The notes under the pieces were generated by a model that saw nothing but the letters and a program-made list of their open reading frames with translations, was not told the DNA's origin and searched no databases. A DNA stretch of 64,000 nucleotides from JABDJZ01 sp047619685 (GTDB lineage Bacteria; Bacteroidota; Rhodothermia; Rhodothermales; UBA10348): NCBI GenBank assembly GCA_047619685.1, contig JBLHLC010000023.1, forward strand, positions 1 through 64,000, in the 5' to 3' direction. Positions within the stretch are counted from its first letter, which is position 1. Each line of letters opens with the position of its first letter. Below, piece by piece: positions 18,122-24,876 of the stretch. The translations under genes were made by a program, and so were the position numbers.

Positions 18122-19495
18122 CTAGCGGCGCCGGATAAGGCCACCCGGGAAGACCACTTCGCTCTCGTTGCCGTCCGTGCTGACCGACGCCACGCCGAAG
18201 AGGAAATTGTCGATGACGATGCCTTCCAGGGTGTACTCGTTCACACCCGAAACGAAACGTCGATTCTGCCACTGAGGCGCCGTTGTATCTCTCCAGTAGA
18301 CGGCGTAACCGGCTACCGTGGCGTCCGCAGGGGCTTCCCAGGCCAACGTCGTCGAAGGCTGAACAGCCCCTCCGATCCGAAGGCCGGTAGGTGCCGGCGG
18401 CGCCCAGGCCAACCCGGCAAGCGCGATGGCATTAACTCCAGTGAGTTTGGCCGCGTACTCGAAGTTTACACCCTCGATGACATCTCCGTAGGCGATGCCG
18501 TTCTCGGTTCGAATGTCCTGGTGCTGTCGATTGTAGTTCTCGTGAGCCTCCATGATCCGGACGCCGGCGAAACCCTTGTCATTAAACGGGCGGTGATGTC
18601 CGCCGCGGCCAAAGCGGTCCAGCCTGTAGATCATCATCGGATTCATTTCAGGCATGTACGTGCGCGTCATGCGCTCCACATATCGGGCAATCTGCCTGGA
18701 CACACCGTCCACTTCACCACCATAGAACCTGCGAGAGTTGCGGGCCTGTTCGGACTCTGTGACCGGCGTAGGCTCGGAAAAAATCCTGAACGTCCGGTTA
18801 TCTATCACCCCGTCCACGCCCTCGATATTGCCGATCATGTCGTTGTTGAGGACGCCAATGATTTGCCAGCCCTCCTCCACGGCAACGCTGGCCATATGCT
18901 GGCCTCCAAATAATCCCTGTTCCTCTCCCGAGAGGCCCGCATAAACCACGGTATTCGGGAAGCTGTACGCACTCAGGACTCGGGCAGCTTCGATGGTTCC
19001 GGCCATTCCCGATGCGTTGTCATTGGCTCCTGGCGAGTCATCCTCGAAGTTGTTGGATGACGAGACGCGGGAGTCAATATCGCCCGACATGATGACGTAC
19101 CGGTTGGGGTGCTCCGAACCGCGCTGAATGGCCAGCACATTGACCACCCAGGTATCGGTCGGGATACGGCCCGATTCACCGCCGGGCACCAGACTTCGTT
19201 GGTAGACAACCTCGAGGCAGCCGCCGCACGCTTCGGAGATGGTTTCGAATTCGGCCTTGATCCAACGCCGCGCGGCCCCGATTCCGCGCGTGGTCGACGT
19301 CGTGTCCGAAAGTGTGTGACGCGTCCCGAAGTTTGCAAGGGTTCGGATGTCCGACTCCAATCGTGCGGAAGACGGCGCGGCCGCGATGTCGTAGATGCGG
19401 GCGTCGGTTGCAGGCGGAGTCTGCCCCGCGGAGGGGTTGGTAGTGAGCGCTGCCAGACAGAATGCCCACAGCGTTGGGAGAACCGGGAGTCGCAT
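18122..19495 (-). CDS. Secreted M28-family metallopeptidase with fibronectin-III-like tail
   Basis: The product is about 457 residues from ATG 19495 (MRLPVLPTLWAFCLAAL, a signal peptide ending near SAG); ATG 19522 is an alternative. The M28 core has GANDNASG (Zn-bridging Asp), SGEEQGLFG (catalytic and metal Glu), NNDMIGN and a C-terminal HHRPF/EAHENY His region. The first zinc ligand is usually His in a GHxDS motif. Here the motif reads MSGDIDS, with Asp in that place. A fibronectin-III-like domain ends the protein. Expected role: aminopeptidase or carboxypeptidase in the periplasm or outside. Its stop is one base from that of the convergent sensor. Upstream is a structured region with a terminator that could attenuate it. 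Confidence 0.88.
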   Translation of the reverse strand: MRLPVLPTLWAFCLAALTTNPSAGQTPPATDARIYDIAAAPSSARLESDIRTLANFGTRHTLSDTTSTTRGIGAARRWIKAEFETISEACGGCLEVVYQRSLVPGGESGRIPTDTWVVNVLAIQRGSEHPNRYVIMSGDIDSRVSSSNNFEDDSPGANDNASGMAGTIEAARVLSAYSFPNTVVYAGLSGEEQGLFGGQHMASVAVEEGWQIIGVLNNDMIGNIEGVDGVIDNRTFRIFSEPTPVTESEQARNSRRFYGGEVDGVSRQIARYVERMTRTYMPEMNPMMIYRLDRFGRGGHHRPFNDKGFAGVRIMEAHENYNRQHQDIRTENGIAYGDVIEGVNFEYAAKLTGVNAIALAGLAWAPPAPTGLRIGGAVQPSTTLAWEAPADATVAGYAVYWRDTTAPQWQNRRFVSGVNEYTLEGIVIDNFLFGVASVSTDGNESEVVFPGGLIRRR

Positions 19496-19589
19496 CGTGA
19501 TTCTGGATTTGTGTGGCGCCATCCTACGAACCAAGTCCCACCGCGGCAACCGGGCCCGAGGGATGCATGGTGCTGGACTCCATATTGGC

Positions 19590-19755
19590 CAAAACGAGAA
19601 AACCGCCGCTGCTCGGTGGCAACGGCGGTTCTCGTCCTCCAAAACCCGGAGAGCCAAGACCGAAGGGGATACCCCTCAATACCCACCCGGTCATTTCATT
19701 TTGGCTCTCTTGGGTAGCGGGTCCACCTTTTGACAGGCAGACCGGCTTCCGGTAC
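19590..19755 (-). ncRNA. Candidate structured small RNA or attenuated leader
   Basis: The predicted transcript would run leftwards from about 19754. It starts with hairpin ACCGG-AAG-CCGGT. Next comes a 9-bp perfect outer stem, GAGAGCCAA/TTGGCTCTC, enclosing GACCG/CGGTC and the inner hairpin AGGGG-TAT-CCCCT. It ends in a GC-rich terminator. A FliA-like promoter is positioned just upstream. I do not recognise a known RNA family. It could be a free small RNA, or the 5' leader of the M28 peptidase gene, whose ATG is about 100 bases beyond the terminator. No experiment or covariance supports it yet. Confidence 0.4.
19593..19634 (-). terminator. Strong hairpin terminator, minus strand
   Basis: On the minus strand, ACGAGAACCGCCG pairs with CGGCGGTTTTCTCGT through a two-base bulge, followed by TTTTGG. 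No protein gene ends just upstream on this strand, so it must terminate a non-coding transcript or act as an attenuator for the M28 gene. Confidence 0.65.
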
Positions 19756-19760
19756 GAGAG

Positions 19761-19788
19761 GTATCGACGGGCCCAGGAATTTCTTAAA
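19761..19788 (-). promoter_or_regulatory. FliA-like promoter for the minus-strand RNA
   Basis: The minus strand reads TTTAAG, 15 bases, TCGATAC, with the same spacing as the other sites and one change in the -35. It points towards the structured RNA and the M28 peptidase gene. Confidence 0.4.
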
Positions 19789-19831
19789 TGTGCTTTCGTG
19801 AAGTAATGATGAATGCCAAAATTGGCCACTT

Positions 19832-19860
19832 CTTAAGCTCGAACGGGGAATCGCCGATAC
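19832..19860 (+). promoter_or_regulatory. FliA/sigma-28-like promoter of the first pilin-like pair
   Basis: CTTAAG, 16 bases, CCGATAC. The -10 ends 24 bases before ATG 19885, giving a short leader that contains AGGA at 19867-19870. Confidence 0.65.
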
Positions 19861-19884
19861 CGAGTTAGGAAAACCACATGCCCC

Positions 19885-20274
19885 ATGGCTCAGAGTTTAT
19901 TAGCCTTTCTAGCGATGATGGTGGCCTCCATGGCCGCCTACAACCAACAAATGTCCGGCGTGCGGGCCCAGGAGGACCGGATTCGCAGCGAACTGGAAGT
20001 GATGGCCAATGCGGTAGCGTTGGACGAGATAGAGATAGGCGCAGCATCCCGGAGCTGGACCTCACTCGACGATCTGGACGGGACCAGCGGAATAACGAGC
20101 TTTACGTTGGACTCGGTCTCAGTGGCCTTCAACTGGGAGTGGGACGTTCGCTACGTCGATGACGATGGAGTGGAGTCGACACTACCGACAGACCTCAAGG
20201 AAGCGGAGGTGACGATTACACACGATCGCTGGGCACTCGACCTCGTAATCATAGCGCGGACTTTCGGCCTGTGA
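19885..20274 (+). CDS. Small pilin-like protein with N-terminal hydrophobic helix
   Basis: The product is 129 residues. The N terminus (AQSLLAFLAMMVASMAAYNQQ) is a hydrophobic helix followed by a polar region (RAQEDRIRSELEVMANAVALDEIEIG), as in type IV pilins and pseudopilins. The usual G-FxxxE prepilin peptidase site is not obvious. The rest is beta-rich with no known domain. It overlaps the next gene by GTGA, and both follow a FliA-like promoter. I infer a minor pilin or pseudopilin role from the hydrophobic start, the neighbouring pilin-like gene and the downstream PilMNOPQ-like operon. No homologue is recognised. Confidence 0.6.
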   Translation: MAQSLLAFLAMMVASMAAYNQQMSGVRAQEDRIRSELEVMANAVALDEIEIGAASRSWTSLDDLDGTSGITSFTLDSVSVAFNWEWDVRYVDDDGVESTLPTDLKEAEVTITHDRWALDLVIIARTFGL

Positions 20275-20843
20275 ATGTCCTCTTAGACAATATGTCCGCC
20301 ACCATCGTCTTCGCGGCGGTGGCCTTTGTTCTGGCAGTTACCCAGATCAACATGCAGCGGGACACGGCCTCCGGTACCGTTGCCTACATGGCGAAGAAGC
20401 ACATCCTCAGCTTCGCCGAACTGATTGAGGACGAGTTTGAGCTCATGGGTGAGGGCGTTTCCGGGACCAAGATTGAGGCGCTGACGACGGACTCCGACGG
20501 AAAGACCACCTCATTCATTTTCAATAGGTCCATCAGCAGTGTGGACACGCAGATCGAGTACCGCCTGGTCCCGACAGACACGGTGGACTTCCAGGGCCGG
20601 GGCGTGCCGATCTACCGGGTGGACCGGTACGAAGCTGGCTCCCTGGCGGGTGGAGGCCCGGCTATGCTCAGTGATTTCAGGGTAGAACTGCTGACCACCT
20701 CCGGCGGCGCGGCAACCACGGCCACCGCCCGCGTGGTAAGGATCAGGATGTCCCTTGCCCACGCCGTGGGCAGGATGAGCGACCATCGCGTCAATGTCAG
20801 TTATTGGGGCATGACGCTACGCCCCGCCAGTCTGGCAACGTAG
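20271..20843 (+). CDS. Pilin-like protein, unknown function
   Basis: The product is 190 residues from GTG 20271, which overlaps the preceding stop as GTGA; an in-frame ATG at 20292 (MSATIVFAAVAFVLAVTQI) is possible. One N-terminal hydrophobic helix is followed by an amphipathic region (YMAKKHILSFAELIEDEFELMGEG) and a beta-rich C-terminal part. This is the layout of type II/IV pseudopilins and PilW/PilV-like minor pilins, without a recognisable cleavage motif. It probably functions with the preceding gene in the same transcript. Confidence in the exact role is low. Confidence 0.6.
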   Translation: MNVLLDNMSATIVFAAVAFVLAVTQINMQRDTASGTVAYMAKKHILSFAELIEDEFELMGEGVSGTKIEALTTDSDGKTTSFIFNRSISSVDTQIEYRLVPTDTVDFQGRGVPIYRVDRYEAGSLAGGGPAMLSDFRVELLTTSGGAATTATARVVRIRMSLAHAVGRMSDHRVNVSYWGMTLRPASLAT

Positions 20844-20933
20844 CCAAGACCGCCGGCTGAGGTAGTCCCGCCCGTCAGGGCCGGTCTCAAGGAAAAAAAT
20901 CGCACCTCCGCAGAGGACTATCTGGTCCAAAAA

Positions 20934-20961
20934 CTTAAGTGCGCCGGGATTTGGCCGATAC
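20934..20961 (+). promoter_or_regulatory. FliA/sigma-28-like promoter of the large pilin-like gene
   Basis: CTTAAG, 15 bases, CCGATAC, followed by AGG. The -10 ends 51 bases before ATG 21013. It is the same in both hexamers and spacing as the protease promoter. Confidence 0.7.
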
Positions 20962-21012
20962 AGGCTATGCAGGTCTTGCCCTCAGACCACCGTCGAACAA
21001 AAACGAGTAATC

Positions 21013-23001
21013 ATGGGAAAGGCAGCATTGATATTGGTCGCGGCAGTTACAGTCGCAAGCGGGGTGACCTACCTGAATCAGGATCGTCAGGAATTCGAGG
21101 GGGCGATGCAAGAAACGCTTTACCAGCAGGGCGTACTGGCCCGCGAGGTAGCCAAATCAGGCTTCAATACCGTCTTTAGCCGCGTGAAGGCCGATTTTGA
21201 CGCGTATCGCATCCTTGAAATGGACCAGAACAACCGGATCGGCAGGCTCGACATGGCCGCCGTCGGCGCGACGGGCGGACCTGTCACCGTATCGGTAACA
21301 GGGCACTATGACGCCGCCGAATTCTCCATTACGGGGACCGTGGTACGCAGCGGAGGTTCGCTTCTGGACGCGTTGACGATCGACGGGCCACAGAAGAAGA
21401 TAGAATTCAAGGACGACGCGGATGTCTCCGGCGTCGACACCGATCCCGACGGCACCGCAGGCGGCAACAGCGACGTCCACGCCATTCGGTCCGTCAGTAC
21501 CGGAACGCATGCCGAGGTCCTCGAGCAAATGCCCGCCGGGTTCGGATGGGGAGCCTCTGGCGAGAACGACGCGATCCAGGGCGATCCGACCGCAGGACTG
21601 GCCGGAATAGTCTCTGCCATAAAGGATTACGAAGGGGACGGCTTGTCCGAGTACAACGGCAAACAGAAATTTGAAGATGACACATTTGGCAGCTCGCAGG
21701 CGCCGGTGGTTCTCCGCGTTTCTGGCGACCTGGAGTTGAAAGGCACCACGACCGGGTATGGCATTCTCTACGTGGAAGGCGACCTGAAAATGAAAGACGA
21801 CTCCCGCTGGGAGGGTCTTGTTATTGCCAGCGCCGACAAAGGGAAGTTTGAGGTGACCGATGACGCCCGGGTGTACGGCGCCATGGTGGTCAGCGCGTTC
21901 TCCGAAGACGGTCTCGGAGGGGATAGCAACGGCGGAGGGGGACTTCCGGGTGGACACTTTGATGTGGACGTGTTCGATGCACTCGAAGACGCCACACAGG
22001 AAATCTATCACGAGCACCAGTACGACGACGACTTCGATGTCACCGGCGTCAATCTTCTGGCTCCGACCGGGTGCAAGGCAGACGGAGGTCTGTGTTGGAA
22101 CGAACTCTTGGGTTCGGCTGGCAACGTCTACGTGGAGTTCTTCAACGCGTCAAACAGCAAGGGTTCATACCGGATCAGGGACGGCTCCGGCTTGGACATA
22201 ACAGGCGACCCGGCCGACGGACTTGGTCCGACCTTGGTTGACGCCTCCACCATCCAGGAATTTTGGGTCGAGTTCGACGCGCTCTGCTACCTGCAGGAAT
22301 CAAGCCCGGGCGAGGTGCAATCGGACGCGACCAATCGAAACGGTGCCTTCACGATCAGAATCTCCAGCGAAGCCGGCCCGCTGACCTCAGAACTAGTGCC
22401 TGGAAACGCCAGGATGGCCGGTTTTGCGGGCATGGCGTGGGTGGACGCGCTGACGGCCCGAGTGATGACGCTGTTCGGCGGAGGCCCCAAGGTTGACGTC
22501 TGCCACATCCCGCCCGGCAACCCGGCCAACGCCCACACGATCAACATCAGCCAGAGCGCTGTCGCGGCTCACCTGGCCCATGGTGACACGTTGGATGCGT
22601 GTGGCGCAGCGGACGACGATGCGAGCGGTGACGGCGGCGGTGACGGCGGCGATGACGGCGGTGATGACGGCGGTGATGACGGTGACGACGGCGCTGACGA
22701 CGACGCTCCCGGCGTAGGATCGCTCGTGTACGAACTGTCGGTCTACCACCACACCAACGAGGACTTCCCCTGCATAGGCGTCTATTCGACGGATGATGAA
22801 GCCAACTCTACCTACGGAGAGCCGATCGAGTTGAAATTGAAGAAGGACTCACTCATCCAGTACAGTTCACAAGCTCTTTCTAACGCCCTGTCACTGCTGA
22901 ACGGATATGCCATCGAACTGGGAGCAGTCACCCTGACCAGCGTCAGAGAGTCGGGCGTCCGCGCCCGCATGCATCTGAGAAACACGCCCGACGGGCAGTA
23001 G
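21013..23001 (+). CDS. Large PilX-like surface protein with CHIPPGNP motif and Asp/Gly linker
   Basis: The product is 662 residues. The N terminus (MGKAALILVAAVTVASGVTYL) is a hydrophobic helix followed by polar residues, like PilX/pseudopilin assembly proteins. Residues 230-310 form a repetitive beta module (LRVSGDLELKG, LYVEGDLKMKD, EGLVIASADKG) of the type seen in PilX-like proteins and also in the nearby S8 protease. Around 494-530 is a CHIPPGNP...HTINISQSAV...HLAHGD...C motif known from secreted bacterial proteins. Next is an Asp/Gly-rich linker (about 535-572) that could bind Ca2+, then a unique C-terminal domain. It probably forms the tip or a major surface part of a pilus-like appendage. 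Confidence 0.75.
   Translation: MGKAALILVAAVTVASGVTYLNQDRQEFEGAMQETLYQQGVLAREVAKSGFNTVFSRVKADFDAYRILEMDQNNRIGRLDMAAVGATGGPVTVSVTGHYDAAEFSITGTVVRSGGSLLDALTIDGPQKKIEFKDDADVSGVDTDPDGTAGGNSDVHAIRSVSTGTHAEVLEQMPAGFGWGASGENDAIQGDPTAGLAGIVSAIKDYEGDGLSEYNGKQKFEDDTFGSSQAPVVLRVSGDLELKGTTTGYGILYVEGDLKMKDDSRWEGLVIASADKGKFEVTDDARVYGAMVVSAFSEDGLGGDSNGGGGLPGGHFDVDVFDALEDATQEIYHEHQYDDDFDVTGVNLLAPTGCKADGGLCWNELLGSAGNVYVEFFNASNSKGSYRIRDGSGLDITGDPADGLGPTLVDASTIQEFWVEFDALCYLQESSPGEVQSDATNRNGAFTIRISSEAGPLTSELVPGNARMAGFAGMAWVDALTARVMTLFGGGPKVDVCHIPPGNPANAHTINISQSAVAAHLAHGDTLDACGAADDDASGDGGGDGGDDGGDDGGDDGDDGADDDAPGVGSLVYELSVYHHTNEDFPCIGVYSTDDEANSTYGEPIELKLKKDSLIQYSSQALSNALSLLNGYAIELGAVTLTSVRESGVRARMHLRNTPDGQ
22627..22693 (+). 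repeat. Low-complexity GGTGATGACGGC-type repeats
   Basis: Imperfect 9- and 12-base units encode the Asp/Gly-rich linker of the large pilin-like protein. Such runs can change length by slippage, so linker length may vary between strains. Confidence 0.8.
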
Positions 23002-23027
23002 GGGACGTGGCCAAATGTTGGAGCGGG

Positions 23028-23055
23028 CTTAAGTCGGAAGACAAACGGTCGATAC
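23028..23055 (+). promoter_or_regulatory. FliA/sigma-28-like promoter of the small secreted protein
   Basis: CTTAAG, 15 bases, TCGATAC, followed by AGG. The -10 ends 68 bases before ATG 23123. Confidence 0.65.
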
Positions 23056-23122
23056 AGGGGTTGCGGGCTCTGTCCATTTGGGATTGTGCGCGCGTTTCGA
23101 CCACCGAAGATCTCGTCCTGTC

Positions 23123-23350
23123 ATGTTTCTTGCCACACATCGCTTCGCCCTGCTGCTGGTGGCCGCGCTTGTTGTGGTCGCTCCGGCAAGTGCCAAGGGT
23201 CCCAAAGGGGCTGTGCCGGTGAAGGCGGTCGTGGTCGTATCGGAGCCCGCGGTCAAGGAATCGGACCAGTTTGGGAAGGCCGTTGCACCCCGCGAGCCAA
23301 TCCACAGAGCGGTAAGAAGGTCCGGCGGCACCATGATGGAGCGCTACTAG
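23123..23350 (+). CDS. Small secreted protein of unknown function
   Basis: The product is 75 residues from ATG 23123. It has a typical signal peptide (MFLATHRFALLLVAALVVVAPASAK, cut after ASA), leaving about 50 residues rich in Lys, Val, Arg and Pro and ending MMERY. No Cys and no known domain are seen. It has its own FliA-like promoter and lies between the large pilin-like gene and the ATPase gene, so a role in the appendage (periplasmic accessory or minor subunit) is likely but unproven. An extended frame to 23078 would spoil the signal peptide. Confidence 0.6.
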   Translation: MFLATHRFALLLVAALVVVAPASAKGPKGAVPVKAVVVVSEPAVKESDQFGKAVAPREPIHRAVRRSGGTMMERY

Positions 23351-23402
23351 CCAAAGCCAGCGCGGACGTCCGTCTCCCGCCAATCTCGGCCCCGCCGAAT
23401 CG

Positions 23403-23430
23403 CTTAAGGGGACGCCTTCCGAGACGATAC
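23403..23430 (+). promoter_or_regulatory. FliA/sigma-28-like promoter of the ATPase-to-secretin operon
   Basis: CTTAAG, 15 bases, ACGATAC, followed by AGA. Transcription would begin near 23437, so the ATPase start is more likely 23488 or 23575 than 23446. Confidence 0.6.
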
Positions 23431-23574
23431 AGACCGTGGAAGCCCATGCCCGTGGGTGTCTTTTCAGTCCGAAAATTGCCTCGTCTCATGCACCGAGACC
23501 AACCATCTCCAAAATATTCCGTGGCCGACGCCCCAGGCGGTCGGCCTCGTACAGCTCGCGAGGCCAGGGCCTTG

Positions 23575-24864
23575 ATGGCCAATCAGAGCCGTGAAGTTGG
23601 GACGGTATCGCGGAGGCAGTCAACGGCGGAGGTCCGCAGCCAGTTCAGCCACGAGGTCCCGTTGGTCCTTCGGGAAATGGCCGAAAAGGCGCCCTACCAG
23701 TTTTTTGGGAGTGATCGGGTGCTGTTTATCGCGGAGCAGGTTCACAAACTCCCGGCCGCCGATCGCGAGGAGATGCGCAATTTCTTTAACCGCGTTGTAC
23801 GTCACATGCTCACACTGGGCGCTAGTGACATCGACTTCGGGGGCGCCTCCTGCCGAGGATCGATCTGGCTCCGGGTAAATGGCGACAAGCGGCCGATACA
23901 GCAGTTCGGCATGTTCAATCCGGATGAGTTCAACGTCCTGATCGTGAGCCTGCTCAATGACAAGAGCCGCTCGGTCCTCGAGGAGCGTCGTTCGGTTGAT
24001 TTCTCGTTTTCGCTTCCCATCGACGGTGACCGCTCCGTTCGCTTCAGGGCGACCTCGTACTACGAGATGGAGAATCTGGCGATGAACATGCGCGCCATTA
24101 CCGACAGCGTGCGTCCGTTGAAGTCCATGGACTTCCATCCCAATGTGGAGCGGGCACTCCTCTTCCGCCATGTCCGCGACGGTCTGACAATAGTCTCTGG
24201 CGTAACCGGGTCGGGAAAGAGCACCACGCTGGATGCCATCATCGACGCGAACAACAAGGACATCCCAGGTCACATCATTGTGATGGGCCAGCCCATCGAG
24301 TACATGCACGTTTCACAGCAGTGCATCGTGCGGCATCGTGAAGTTGGGCGAGATGTACCCTCATTCAAGCAGGGAATAACGCAGGCACTTCGCCAGGACC
24401 CCGACATCGTGGTGATCGGCGAGATGCGGGATCCGGAGACGATATCGGCGGCCCTGGAGATAACAGATTCAGGCCACAAGGTCTTTTCGACCTTGCACAC
24501 GTCGTCAGCCGTTGAGTCCATCGACCGCATCGTGGCCGAGTATTCCCCGGAAGAGCAAGGCCGAATTCGCGCCCGTCTGGCCGAGGTATTGCGTTGTGTG
24601 ATTGCGCAAAAGCTGGCACCAAGAGTCGGTGGGGGACGCGTTCTCGTCAAAGAAGTGCTCCTGTTGGACTCATCTTCGCGCGCAGCAATCAAGAGCGACA
24701 ACGCATCCGAGATCTACCAAATGATGTGGGAAGGCGGTGCGCTCGGGATGGTGACGCTGGAGCAGGATCTCTTCAGACATCTCAGGCAAGGCACCATCTC
24801 TGTTGAGACTGCAATGAACTACGCCAATAACAAGAAGCGGCTCGATCAGCTGCTTCGCAGGTAA
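23575..24864 (+). CDS. PilT/GspE-type secretion ATPase with altered Asp box
   Basis: The product is about 429 residues from ATG 23575 (AGGG upstream); ATG 23488 and 23446 are in frame. The N-terminal domain has MLTLGASDIDFGG. The RecA-like domain has Walker A GVTGSGKSTT (209-218, Lys215), Walker B with GEMRDPET and the His box STLHT. This matches PilT-like motors more than PilB (short N-terminal part, no zinc tetracysteine). The Asp box, normally EDPIEY, reads GQPIEY (238-243), losing both acidic residues. Role: powers or retracts a type IV-pilus-like fibre. It is first gene of the ATPase-PilMN-PilOP-secretin operon. Confidence 0.88.
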   Translation: MANQSREVGTVSRRQSTAEVRSQFSHEVPLVLREMAEKAPYQFFGSDRVLFIAEQVHKLPAADREEMRNFFNRVVRHMLTLGASDIDFGGASCRGSIWLRVNGDKRPIQQFGMFNPDEFNVLIVSLLNDKSRSVLEERRSVDFSFSLPIDGDRSVRFRATSYYEMENLAMNMRAITDSVRPLKSMDFHPNVERALLFRHVRDGLTIVSGVTGSGKSTTLDAIIDANNKDIPGHIIVMGQPIEYMHVSQQCIVRHREVGRDVPSFKQGITQALRQDPDIVVIGEMRDPETISAALEITDSGHKVFSTLHTSSAVESIDRIVAEYSPEEQGRIRARLAEVLRCVIAQKLAPRVGGGRVLVKEVLLLDSSSRAAIKSDNASEIYQMMWEGGALGMVTLEQDLFRHLRQGTISVETAMNYANNKKRLDQLLRR

Positions 24865-24876
24865 TCCCGAGACGAC

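Larger units (their letters stand above)
19496..19884. other. 389-base intergenic region between divergent genes
   Basis: No convincing protein-coding frame lies here. The region holds a minus-strand structured RNA candidate with its own weak FliA-like promoter and strong terminator, and the plus-strand FliA-like promoter of the pilin-like genes. These are listed separately. Confidence 0.7.

Noticed and set aside
20845..20892. AGACCG/CGGTCT inverted repeat after the second pilin-like gene
   Set aside because: The stem is short with a long loop, followed by A's and not T's; it is too weak to call a terminator.
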